Below, piece after piece: positions 37,467-44,811 of a DNA stretch of 64,000 bases. The DNA is from JBFWUM01 sp050247255 (lineage in GTDB: Bacteria > Acidobacteriota > Vicinamibacteria > Vicinamibacterales > UBA2999), in the NCBI GenBank assembly GCA_050247255.1, contig JBFWUM010000014.1, positions 1 to 64,000 of the forward strand, written 5' to 3'. Each line of letters starts with the position of its first letter. Position 1 is the stretch's first letter. The notes below the pieces were generated by a model. That model ran no database searches, was not told the DNA's origin, and worked only from the letters and a program-made list of their open reading frames with translations. A program made the translations under genes and the position numbers.

Positions 37467-38369
37467 ATGCGTAGAGTTCTCGCCCTCACCCTCGCTCTCG
37501 CTCTTGCGATCGCCGGCATGACGATGTTCTCGTCGGCGCAGGCACAGACGTCACTCGGCAGCGTGGCCGGTCGCGCGGTCAACGCCGCGGGTCGCGCCCT
37601 CCCGGGTCAGCGCGTCGATCTCATGCGCGGCGCGCAGGTGGTGAACGTCGCGACCACGAACACGCAGGGCGACTGGGCGTTCCAGAACGTGGTCGCCGGC
37701 GACTACGTGGTGCGCACGAGCATCAACGGCAGGATCGCGGGCACGCGCGTGTCGGTGGCGGCGGGTCAGAGCGTGACCGGCACGATGATCGTCGCGCCGA
37801 CCGCGGCGGTGTCGCCGCAGTTCGGCGCCCTTGCTGGTCTTGTCGGCAACCTGACGACGGGCATTGGCGCCGCGGCGGCCAGCGCAGCGACTGCTGCCGG
37901 CATAGACACCACAGAGGTGTCGCTCAACGCCGAGCAGGTGGCCGCGATCTTCAACGCGCTGCCGGCGGACCAGAAGGTGGAATTCGCGCAGGCGGTGACG
38001 CAGGCACTTCAGAACAGCGGGAATCTCACCGGCTCGGGCAGCGGGAGCGGCGGCGGCAGCAGCAATGCCTTTATTCCGGTCCAGAACGCTCAGACGGCCA
38101 GCAGCTCCAACACGCAGAGCAACCCGGCGCAGAACGCGCTGCTGGTCAGCGCGCTGGTGACGATCGCAGAAAACCCGGGAGTCATCCAGGAGGGCGTAGG
38201 GTCCGTGTCCATCGTGATTCCGACCGCGACCCAGGCACCCGCCGCCCTGACGTCGCTCCAGAACGGGGATATCGGCAGCTCCCCGATTCGGCAGCAGGGT
38301 CCGCCGGTGGGGGGCTTCCCAGTGCCGCCAGTTCCCATACCTCTAACGACGATCGTTTCGGCCAGCTAG
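37467..38369 (+). CDS. secreted protein with carboxypeptidase-regulatory-like domain
   Basis: 300 aa. Signal peptide MRRVLALTLALALAIAGM ending near SAQAQ. Residues ~27-110 form an Ig-like CarboxypepD-reg domain (GSVAGRAVNAAGRALPGQRVDL, FQNVVAGDYVVRTSI). A low-complexity Ser/Gly linker (SGSGSGGGSSN) and a Pro-rich tail follow. Of unknown function; probably periplasmic or outer-membrane associated, and the same domain type opens the TonB-dependent receptor at 58088. Confidence 0.65.
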   Translation: MRRVLALTLALALAIAGMTMFSSAQAQTSLGSVAGRAVNAAGRALPGQRVDLMRGAQVVNVATTNTQGDWAFQNVVAGDYVVRTSINGRIAGTRVSVAAGQSVTGTMIVAPTAAVSPQFGALAGLVGNLTTGIGAAAASAATAAGIDTTEVSLNAEQVAAIFNALPADQKVEFAQAVTQALQNSGNLTGSGSGSGGGSSNAFIPVQNAQTASSSNTQSNPAQNALLVSALVTIAENPGVIQEGVGSVSIVIPTATQAPAALTSLQNGDIGSSPIRQQGPPVGGFPVPPVPIPLTTIVSAS

Positions 38370-38381
38370 GTTAGACCACCG

Positions 38382-39056
38382 GTGCCCTCCAGGCGCCGCT
38401 CCTCCCGCGCGTCGCGCTCGCTGCCCAGGATCGAGCTGACGATCTTCATCGTCGGCGTGATCGCGGCGATCGCGTCTGGCGTCATCGCCTACCGCATCGT
38501 CGGCCCCTATGGCGACGGCTTCCTCAACATGTACTTGTACCGCATCCAGGATCCAGAGACGGGGAAGTGGGTCCTCGCGCGAAAGGGGCGCATGGCGGAC
38601 GGCCGGGTGCGGTGGGTCCACTACGACGAGCAGACCCGACAGCTCGGGGCAGTCCGATACACCGCGGGCAACGGTTCGTTCGGCGTTCTCTACGAAGGCG
38701 GGAAGGTCACCGGCCTCGAGCACGACATTGACGGCGACGGGCGGGCTGACGTCCGCGACTATTACGACGCCGGGTCCGGGCTGGTTAAGGTCGGATTCTC
38801 ACTGGCTGGCAACGGCATCATCGACGCCTGGGAATACCGCAACGCCGCCGGCGAGGTGGAAAAGATCGAGGTGTCGCGCCGGCAGGACGGCGTGATCGAC
38901 CGCACCGAGTTCTACGAGGCCGGCCAGCTGGCCCGCGTCGAGGAAGACGACGACCGGAACGGCAAGACGGACCGCTGGCTCACGTACGAGGCCGGCATCC
39001 TGATGGAAGAAGCCGAGGACCGAAACGGCGACGGCACGCCCGACGCCAGGCACTAA
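38382..39056 (+). CDS. membrane-anchored protein with EF-hand-like repeats
   Basis: 224 aa. One N-terminal membrane anchor (FIVGVIAAIASGVIAY), then an extracytoplasmic part with three Asp-rich calcium-loop-like motifs: DIDGDGRADVRD, DDDRNGKTDRW and EDRNGDGTPDARH. No known family. The TAA stop (39054-39056) lies inside a 7-bp tandem array. GTG start at 38382. Confidence 0.65.
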   Translation: MPSRRRSSRASRSLPRIELTIFIVGVIAAIASGVIAYRIVGPYGDGFLNMYLYRIQDPETGKWVLARKGRMADGRVRWVHYDEQTRQLGAVRYTAGNGSFGVLYEGGKVTGLEHDIDGDGRADVRDYYDAGSGLVKVGFSLAGNGIIDAWEYRNAAGEVEKIEVSRRQDGVIDRTEFYEAGQLARVEEDDDRNGKTDRWLTYEAGILMEEAEDRNGDGTPDARH

Positions 39057-39075
39057 GCACTAAGCACCAGGCACC
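39048..39075. repeat. 7-bp-period tandem array, one arm
   Basis: Four adjacent heptamers of the type AGGCACT / AAGCACC with no phase slip. The stop codon of the EF-hand-like gene is inside it. No inverted partner is seen before the downstream promoter region. Confidence 0.8.
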
Positions 39076-39147
39076 ATTACAGACGAGCTTGTGTATACTT
39101 GCGCCGCAAGCTCTGGCGTTTCCTGCACCAATAGAAAGGATCGAGCG

Positions 39148-39720
39148 ATGCGCGTACTTCAGATTGCAGCCCTGGCGCTGCTGGTAACCGTGGCGTCGGC
39201 CATGCCGGCGCGGGCGCAGTCGTTCCCCGACGAATTCACGTGGGGCGTCCAGGGCGGCCTCGGCATGGGCTACGGCACCGTGCCGCCGGACAGCGGCACG
39301 ACGCGCGAGATGGGTTCGCCATTCGCTGGCGGCATCTTCGCCGCCATCCCGATTGGCGGCGGCTTCCGCTTCCAGCCGGAGTTCAAGTTCGACCATCGCG
39401 AGGTCACCATCGGCGGCATCACGACGAAGGCGAACTACCTGAGCGTGCCGCTGCTCTTCAGGAACGACTTTCTCGGCATCTTCATGACGCAGGGCGTGTC
39501 GCTCAACTTCCTGCGGAGCGCAACGGTGCTCGACAACGATTTCAAGGACGCCTACACGTCGCTTGATTACGGCATCATCATGGGCCTCGGCAAGACCGTC
39601 GGCCGCGTCAGCCTCGAGGGCCGCTGGGACACCGGCCTGCGCTCGTTCCAGAAGGACATCGGCGTCGGCGGCGTGCGCCATCGCGCCCTCACCGGCGTCG
39701 TCTCGGTTCACCTGAAGTAA
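39148..39720 (+). CDS. outer membrane beta-barrel protein
   Basis: 190 aa. Signal peptide MRVLQIAALALLVTVASAM ending at ARAQ. The rest alternates short hydrophobic strands and polar loops (FAGGIFAAIPIGGGFRFQPE, YLSVPLLFRNDF) and ends in VSVHLK, a typical beta-barrel terminal strand; it resembles PorT/OmpW-like small barrels. Start is the ATG preceded by GAAAGGA at eight bases; an upstream start removes the signal peptide. Confidence 0.8.
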   Translation: MRVLQIAALALLVTVASAMPARAQSFPDEFTWGVQGGLGMGYGTVPPDSGTTREMGSPFAGGIFAAIPIGGGFRFQPEFKFDHREVTIGGITTKANYLSVPLLFRNDFLGIFMTQGVSLNFLRSATVLDNDFKDAYTSLDYGIIMGLGKTVGRVSLEGRWDTGLRSFQKDIGVGGVRHRALTGVVSVHLK

Positions 39721-39731
39721 CCAGCCGCGCC

Positions 39732-39799
39732 ATTGACGGATTTACGAATTGACGGATTGACGAAATTCGTCAATTCGTAGACCCGTCATTTCGTCAATT
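39732..39799. repeat. 8-bp-period tandem array with inverted second half
   Basis: Units such as ATTGACGG and ATTGACGA over 39732-39763 are followed directly by reverse-complement type units such as AATTCGTC over 39764-39799. This is the only family with period 8. It is AT-rich in a GC-rich genome and starts 11 bases after the barrel-protein stop, so it could be a hairpin at the 3' end of that transcript. Confidence 0.85.
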
Positions 39800-39856
39800 C
39801 TCCCGGTCACTGGCTTCGTTCTTTGAAGGGCCGGAGGCCTGTACACTAGGCCTTAG

Positions 39857-40798
39857 ATGTCCTCCGCACCGCGCATTTTCGTGGCGGGCCACCGCGGCCT
39901 GGTCGGCTCGGCCATCGTCCGCCGGCTGCAGCGGGACGGCGCGCGCAACCTGCTGCTGGCAACGCGCGCGGAGCTCGACCTGCGCGACCAGGCGGCGGTG
40001 AACGCCTGGTTCCAGCAGCACCGCCCGCAGCAGGTGTACCTCGTGGCCGGCACGGTCGGCGGCATCCTCGCCAACTCGACGCGCCCGGCGGAGTTCCTCT
40101 ACGACAACCTCTTGATCCACGGCACGGTCATCCAGGCCGCGCACACGCACGGCGTCGAGAAGTTGCTCTACCTCGGAAGCTCCTGCATCTACCCGCGCGA
40201 GGCGCCGCAGCCGATGCGCGAGGAACACCTGCTCACCGGCCTCCTCGAACCGACCAACGAGCCGTACGCCATCGCCAAGATCGCCGGCATCAAGATGTGC
40301 GAGACGTACAGGAAGCAGTACGGCGACAACTTCATCTCGGCCATGCCGACCAACCTGTACGGGCCGAATGACAACTTCGACCTCACCAGCTCGCACGTGC
40401 TGCCGGCGCTGATCCGCAAGTTCCATGATGCGAAGGTCGAGGGTCGGACGGATGTCACCGTGTGGGGCAGCGGCTCACCGAAGCGCGAGTTCCTCCACGT
40501 CGACGACCTGGCGGATGCGTGCGTGTTCCTCATGGCCCGCTACGAAGGCGCGCAGCACGTCAACGTCGGCACCGGCGAGGACCTCTCCATTCGCGAGCTC
40601 GCCGAGATGATTCGCGATATCGTGCACCCGGATGCGCGTATCGTTTGGGATACCTCCAAGCCGGACGGCGCGCCTCGGAAGCTCCTCGACGTCTCCCGCC
40701 TCCACGCCCTCGGCTGGCGCCACCAAACCTCCCTCCGCGACGGAATCCTTTCGACCTACCAATGGTATCTGGCTCAACAATTGACAAGGACTCAATAG
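39857..40798 (+). CDS. fcl: GDP-L-fucose synthase
   Basis: 313 aa extended SDR. RIFVAGHRGLVGSAIVRRL binds NADP; the Ser in LGSSCIYP and Tyr-x3-Lys in YAIAKIAG are catalytic; GHRGLVG and MPTNLYGPNDNF are typical of Fcl/WcaG, which reduces and epimerises GDP-4-keto-6-deoxymannose. No gmd gene for the preceding step is in the window. A weak -10 (TACACT, 39842-39847) lies close to the ATG. Its 3' end carries the promoter of the next gene. Confidence 0.93.
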   Translation: MSSAPRIFVAGHRGLVGSAIVRRLQRDGARNLLLATRAELDLRDQAAVNAWFQQHRPQQVYLVAGTVGGILANSTRPAEFLYDNLLIHGTVIQAAHTHGVEKLLYLGSSCIYPREAPQPMREEHLLTGLLEPTNEPYAIAKIAGIKMCETYRKQYGDNFISAMPTNLYGPNDNFDLTSSHVLPALIRKFHDAKVEGRTDVTVWGSGSPKREFLHVDDLADACVFLMARYEGAQHVNVGTGEDLSIRELAEMIRDIVHPDARIVWDTSKPDGAPRKLLDVSRLHALGWRHQTSLRDGILSTYQWYLAQQLTRTQ

Positions 40799-40809
40799 GA
40801 CATTATAGT
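40781..40809 (+). promoter_or_regulatory. consensus-like sigma-70 promoter
   Basis: TTGACA (40781-40786) and TATAGT (40804-40809) separated by exactly 17 bases. It overlaps the last codons of fcl and should drive the zinc-ribbon, HAD nucleotidase and possibly the histidine kinase genes. Confidence 0.7.
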
Positions 40810-40854
40810 CTTTTGTAGTACTTAATACGGATTCTTGCCGGGAGATAACCACGC

Positions 40855-41184
40855 GTGGCGGTGTGCGGGCAGTGCGGGTCCATTCGAGTGCGCTCGGTCC
40901 GGGGAACGGCATTCGCCCGTCTCGTCAGCTGGACCCTGCGCAAGGAGATGATCTCCTGCGGCCGCTGCGGCTGGCAGGGGAGGGTTGAGCTGCGCTCAAG
41001 GCACAATGCTCAAGGCTCAAGGCGCAAATCCCATCGGGCAGGGCGCGTTGAACCGGTGCTTGCCGAGGAAATCACGCTCGAGCTGCCGCCGTTGAATGTG
41101 GAAGGGGGCGGAACTAACCTGCCGCAGCCACCACGCGACGACATTGACCTTGCCGCTCTCGATCGCGCGTTGAGCAACAAGTAA
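40855..41184 (+). CDS. small zinc-ribbon protein with an embedded heptamer array
   Basis: 109 aa from a GTG preceded by GGGAG. CGQCGSIRVRS and CGRCGWQGR form a four-Cys zinc ribbon. Residues ~47-58 (LRSRHNAQGSRR) are encoded by a 7-bp tandem array (40994-41028) and the acidic tail follows. It has no assigned function. Its stop is directly followed by the ATG of the next gene (TAAATG). Confidence 0.65.
   Translation: MAVCGQCGSIRVRSVRGTAFARLVSWTLRKEMISCGRCGWQGRVELRSRHNAQGSRRKSHRAGRVEPVLAEEITLELPPLNVEGGGTNLPQPPRDDIDLAALDRALSNK
40994..41028. repeat. 7-bp-period tandem array inside a coding region
   Basis: Five in-phase heptamers of GCTCAAG type (GCTCAAG, GCACAAT). Because 7 is not a multiple of 3 the peptide is read in all three frames in turn. 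No inverted partner. Confidence 0.8.
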
Positions 41185-41886
41185 ATGGCCCTCCGCATCG
41201 CCATCGATCTCGACGGCACCATCGCCGACATGGAAGGCGCGCTGCAGCACCACGCCGAAGTGCTGTTCGGCAAGGGTGTCGAACTGCGCGGCGACAGCTC
41301 CAGCCTCGAGCATGTCATGAGCCCGGAAGGCATCGATACCGGTGAGGTCGTGCTGAAGCGCGGGCGCGGCCTCAGCGATCGGCAAATGCGCGAGCTGTGG
41401 GAGTACGTCGGCCGCATCGAGAACTTCTGGACGACGCTGCAGGAGATCGAACCCGGGTCGGTGTCGACGCTTGCCGAGATGGCGGCGGCGCACAGGTGGG
41501 AAGTCCTGTTCCTGACGCAGCGCCCCGCCACCGCCGGCGCCACGTCACAGGTACAGTCGCAGCGCTGGCTGAAGAAGCACGGCTTCGAGATGCCGTCGGT
41601 CTTCGTGATGAAAGGCTCGCGCGGCAAGGTGGCCGCGGCGCTTGACCTGCACGCCGTGATCGACGACCGCGCCGAGAACTGCCTCGACGTCGCCACCGAG
41701 TCGAAGGCGCGGCCGCTGCTGATCTGGCGGCACGACCCGGCCAACATCCCGCCCGGCGCGCGCCGTCTCGGCATCGAGCCGCTGCTGTCGTTTGCCGACG
41801 CGATCGAACAGCTCCACCAGATGGGCAGCGCCTCGCGCCGCAAGCCCGGCACCATGGAACGCCTGCGCAACACGATCGGGATCTGA
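41185..41886 (+). CDS. HAD family 5'-nucleotidase-like protein
   Basis: 233 aa. ALRIAIDLDGTIADMEGALQ is the DxDx(T) motif of C0-type HAD enzymes (deoxyribonucleotidase/NT5C-like), with FLTQRPATAGATSQ as motif II and DRAENCLD toward the C-terminus. ATG directly after the zinc-ribbon stop. Probably dephosphorylates a nucleotide or sugar phosphate. Confidence 0.75.
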   Translation: MALRIAIDLDGTIADMEGALQHHAEVLFGKGVELRGDSSSLEHVMSPEGIDTGEVVLKRGRGLSDRQMRELWEYVGRIENFWTTLQEIEPGSVSTLAEMAAAHRWEVLFLTQRPATAGATSQVQSQRWLKKHGFEMPSVFVMKGSRGKVAAALDLHAVIDDRAENCLDVATESKARPLLIWRHDPANIPPGARRLGIEPLLSFADAIEQLHQMGSASRRKPGTMERLRNTIGI

Positions 41887-41893
41887 TCCCCAC

Positions 41894-43756
41894 ATGATTC
41901 CGTCCGCCCTGTTCGTCAGCGCGGCGCTCGCACTCTGGCTGGCGTTCCTGATCATTTCGCGTCGCCGCCCGACCGCCGGGATCACGGCCGCCGTCTGGAT
42001 GCTCGTCGGCATCGCCGTCTGGTGCACCACCAGCGCGCTGCACGGCCTGGCCGACACGCTGGCCCTCAAGATCTTCTGGTCGAAGGTGCAGTACGCCGGC
42101 ATGGTCTCGGTGCCGCCGATGTGGCTGCTGTTCGCCGGCGAGTACGCCGGCGCCGACTGGGTTCGCGATCGCCGGCTGCGGCTGCTCATCGGCAGCGCCG
42201 CGGTGACGACGTTCGCGCTGGCGGTCACCAACGAGTGGCATCACCTGATCTGGAGCGACATCACCGAGCAGCCGGACGGGCGCGTCATCTACTCGCACGG
42301 CGGCTGGTTCTGGTTCGCGGTCGTCGTGCACTACGCGGAACTGCTGGCCGGCGCCGCCGTCTTCTTCCAGACGATGCGACGATCGCCGGAGGCGTTCCGC
42401 GGCCAGCTGCTGGCGGTGATTGCTGCCAGCCTGCTTCCCTGGGCGTTCAACGCGCTCTACCTGGGCGGCTTCCTGCTGGTTCCGGGTTTCGACCTGACGC
42501 CGCTGGCGTTCGCGGCGTCGACGCTGCTGCTCACCTGGGCGGTCTACCGCAACCAGCTGTTCGACCTCGTGCCGGTGGCGCGCGACGTGCTCGTCGACAG
42601 CCTCGGCGACGCGGTGATCGTGCTCGATCCGTCACGCCGCGTCCTCGACCTCAACGCCGCGGCGCGCTTCATGGCCGGCCAGCCCGAACACTGGCTCGGC
42701 GAGCCGGTGGATCGGCTGTTTGCGTTCCTCGGCACTGCGAACACCGGCTTCGGCGCCAGCCCGGTGCCGGCGGTTGTCTCGACGCCCGGGCCCGATCCAC
42801 GCCACTACGAGGTGCGCGTCACCCCGGTCCGCAACCGCGATCACCACTACGCCGCCACCGTCGTCCTGCTTCGCGACGTGACCGAACAGCGCAAGGCGGC
42901 GGAGGAGCGCGATGCGCTCCAGGTGCGCGTGCAGGAGCAGCAGAAGCGCGAGAGCCTGAGCGTGATGGCCGGCGGGCTGGCGCACGACTTCAACAACCTG
43001 CTCGCCGGCATCATCGGCAACGCCGACCTGCTGGCGCTGCAGGTGCCGCGCTCGAGCGAGATGAGCAGCCATGTCGGCTCCATCATCCTCGGCGCGCAGC
43101 GCGCCGCCGACCTGGTGTCGAAGATGCTCGCCTATGCCGGCGAACGCCACGGATCGACCGAGCGCATCGATCTCGACGTCCTGATCACGGAGCTCCTCGA
43201 CCTGCTCCGCGCCTCGGCAGGACGCCACTGCACGCTGCGCTACGAGGGGCACACCGCGCCGATCGTTGCTGATGCGACACAGATCCGGCAGGTGGCGATG
43301 AACCTGATCATCAATGCCGCCGAGGCGGTCGACGAAGGCGGCATCGTCACCATCACGACCGGCGTCGAGCGCCTTTCGGCCTGGCAGCTCGCCGACATGC
43401 GCGTCGGCAACGACGCCGAGCCGGGCGACTACGCCTACCTGCAGGTCCGCGACAACGGCCCCGGCATGGACGCGGCCACGGTCGGCCGGATCTTCAACCC
43501 GTTCTTCACCACCAAACCTTCCGGCCACGGCCTCGGCCTCGCCGCCGTCCAGGGCATCGTCCGCGGCCACCATGGCGCGCTGCGCGTCGACAGCACGGTC
43601 GGCGCGGGCTCGCGGTTCTGCGTCTGGTTTCCGGTCGCCTTCGGCGACGTGAAGGGGGAAGGTGGAAGGGGGAAGGGGGAAGGGCTGGGCCAGGAACCAG
43701 GCACCAGGCACGAGGAACCAGGCAGCGGCTACGAAGTCGCCTGCGTCCGCGCCTGA
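41894..43756 (+). CDS. 7TM sensor histidine kinase with PAS, array-encoded tail
   Basis: 620 aa. Residues ~1-235 hold seven membrane helices of the N-terminal 7TM-3 sensor type; a PAS domain follows (GDAVIVLDPSRRVLDLNAAA). The H-box is GLAHDFNNLLAGIIGNADLL with His364; the ATPase has NLIINAAEAVDE (N box), DNGPGMDAATVGRIF (G1) and GHGLGLAAVQGIV (G2). No receiver is fused. The last ~30 residues (GEGGRGKGEGLGQEPGTRHEE) are encoded by an 11-unit heptamer array and look non-native. The GAF-type sensor ligand is unknown. Confidence 0.9.
   Translation: MIPSALFVSAALALWLAFLIISRRRPTAGITAAVWMLVGIAVWCTTSALHGLADTLALKIFWSKVQYAGMVSVPPMWLLFAGEYAGADWVRDRRLRLLIGSAAVTTFALAVTNEWHHLIWSDITEQPDGRVIYSHGGWFWFAVVVHYAELLAGAAVFFQTMRRSPEAFRGQLLAVIAASLLPWAFNALYLGGFLLVPGFDLTPLAFAASTLLLTWAVYRNQLFDLVPVARDVLVDSLGDAVIVLDPSRRVLDLNAAARFMAGQPEHWLGEPVDRLFAFLGTANTGFGASPVPAVVSTPGPDPRHYEVRVTPVRNRDHHYAATVVLLRDVTEQRKAAEERDALQVRVQEQQKRESLSVMAGGLAHDFNNLLAGIIGNADLLALQVPRSSEMSSHVGSIILGAQRAADLVSKMLAYAGERHGSTERIDLDVLITELLDLLRASAGRHCTLRYEGHTAPIVADATQIRQVAMNLIINAAEAVDEGGIVTITTGVERLSAWQLADMRVGNDAEPGDYAYLQVRDNGPGMDAATVGRIFNPFFTTKPSGHGLGLAAVQGIVRGHHGALRVDSTVGAGSRFCVWFPVAFGDVKGEGGRGKGEGLGQEPGTRHEEPGSGYEVACVRA
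43652..43728. repeat. 7-bp-period array, 11 consecutive units in a kinase gene
   Basis: Eleven heptamers without any phase slip. The unit changes from AAGGGGG to GAACCAG type part-way through the block GGGCTGGGCCAGG, yet the 7-base register holds. It encodes the C-terminal tail of the 41894 kinase. Confidence 0.9.
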
Positions 43757-43884
43757 TCGTCGCTGCTTGCACTTTCTCACCGACGATGCCATCGTCTCGA
43801 TAGCGGAAACAGCGTACCTTCCCCCGTGATCGTCGAGATCGGGCCGAAAACGCGCTGGCACACTCGCTGCTCCAACGGACCGGC

Positions 43885-44358
43885 ATGCTGGATCACGAAC
43901 TGAACGATCGTTTCGTTGGCATGGACCGCCGCTTCGACCGGCTGGAACGCCTCATCGTCGATCGACTCGACGGCNNNNNNNNNNNNNNNNNNNNNNNNNN
44001 NNNNNNNNNNNNNNNNNNNNNNNNNNNNNNNNNNNNNNNNNNNNNNNNNNNNNNNNNNNNNNNNNNNNNNNNNNTCGACCAGCGGCTTGCGGGCGTCGAC
44101 CGGCAGTTCGAGGGAGTTGGCCAGCGGTTGGACGGCATCGACGAGCGGTTGGACGGCATCGACCAGCGGGTTGCGGACACGCGCACGCACATGGACGTCA
44201 TAGCCGAGGGCCTGCGTGACGACATCCGCCTGGTCGCAGAAGGTTATGACGCGCTTCGATCGGACGTGACCGATCTCAAGGCCGGCCAGGCGAGGCTGGA
44301 AGCGAAGTTCGACCGGCTGGAACTGCGACAGCGAGCGCTAGAGCGCCGCTCCCCCTAA
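43885..44358 (+). CDS. coiled-coil protein, interrupted by assembly gap
   Basis: Reads MLDHELNDRFVGMDRRFDR, then a 100-N gap (43975-44074), then RLDGIDERLDGIDQR-type heptads and a long helical tail. Heptads of 21 bp repeat, so it is a parallel coiled coil of unknown length; the real repeat number and frame across the gap cannot be known. The 3' end overlaps the Dabb gene by 21 bases (convergent). No function assigned. Confidence 0.55.
   Translation: MLDHELNDRFVGMDRRFDRLERLIVDRLDGXXXXXXXXXXXXXXXXXXXXXXXXXXXXXXXXXXDQRLAGVDRQFEGVGQRLDGIDERLDGIDQRVADTRTHMDVIAEGLRDDIRLVAEGYDALRSDVTDLKAGQARLEAKFDRLELRQRALERRSP
43975..44074. other. assembly gap (100 N)
   Basis: Exactly 100 N. It falls in a gene with 21-bp near-identical repeats, the probable reason the assembly broke here. 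Coordinates downstream are not true distances. Confidence 0.98.
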
Positions 44359-44697
44359 CAGCGCCCTTAGCCCGCTGGCGCTGTCCTCCATTTCGAAGTC
44401 ATAGATCTGCGTCGCTTCGAGCGAAGCCCAGAAGCGCTGCGACAGCTCGTCGTGCGCAGGGTGGCCGAGGTACGCCTCGAGGCCGGCGCGATCGTCGAAC
44501 TCGATCACCGCGATGTAGGGGAAGTCTGGCTGCGGCAGCTGCTCGTACTGCGCGCCGATGCGCGCGCGGCGGCCGACGGTGGCCCGCCTGACCGATGGCA
44601 CGCTGGTCAACGCGCGTTCGAGCGCAACGACGAACCGCTGCGCATCGTCAGCGGACAGGTCAGGCTTCGGGCGGAACAGCACGACGTGGGACAGCAT
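44338..44697 (-). CDS. Dabb (stress-responsive A/B barrel) family protein
   Basis: 119 aa. MLSHVVLFRPKPDLSADDAQ and YIAVIEFDDRAGLEAYLGHPAHDEL are the ferredoxin-like A/B-barrel signatures with the expected H-P-A-H. Start is the ATG at 44697; an in-frame extension upstream is encoded entirely by a heptamer array that begins at the base right next to this ATG. The 5' leader is therefore repeat. Confidence 0.88.
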   Translation of the reverse strand: MLSHVVLFRPKPDLSADDAQRFVVALERALTSVPSVRRATVGRRARIGAQYEQLPQPDFPYIAVIEFDDRAGLEAYLGHPAHDELSQRFWASLEATQIYDFEMEDSASGLRALLGGAAL

Positions 44698-44810
44698 GGT
44701 GGTCGGTGGTCGGAGGTAGGTGGTAGATGGTAGTTGGTGCTTGGTGCCTGGTGCCCCTGTGCTTCTTCTACCACCGACCACCGACCACCATCTACCACCG
44801 ACCATCGACC
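44698..44810. repeat. 7-bp-period inverted arrays (GGTGGTC family)
   Basis: Arm 1 (44698-44753): eight heptamers of GGTGGTC / GATGGTA type. Arm 2 (44769-44810): six reverse-complement units such as GACCACC. The loop is about 15 bases. It abuts the Dabb ATG and reaches to two bases before the TGA stop (44812-44814) of the next gene. Confidence 0.9.
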
Positions 44811-44811
44811 A

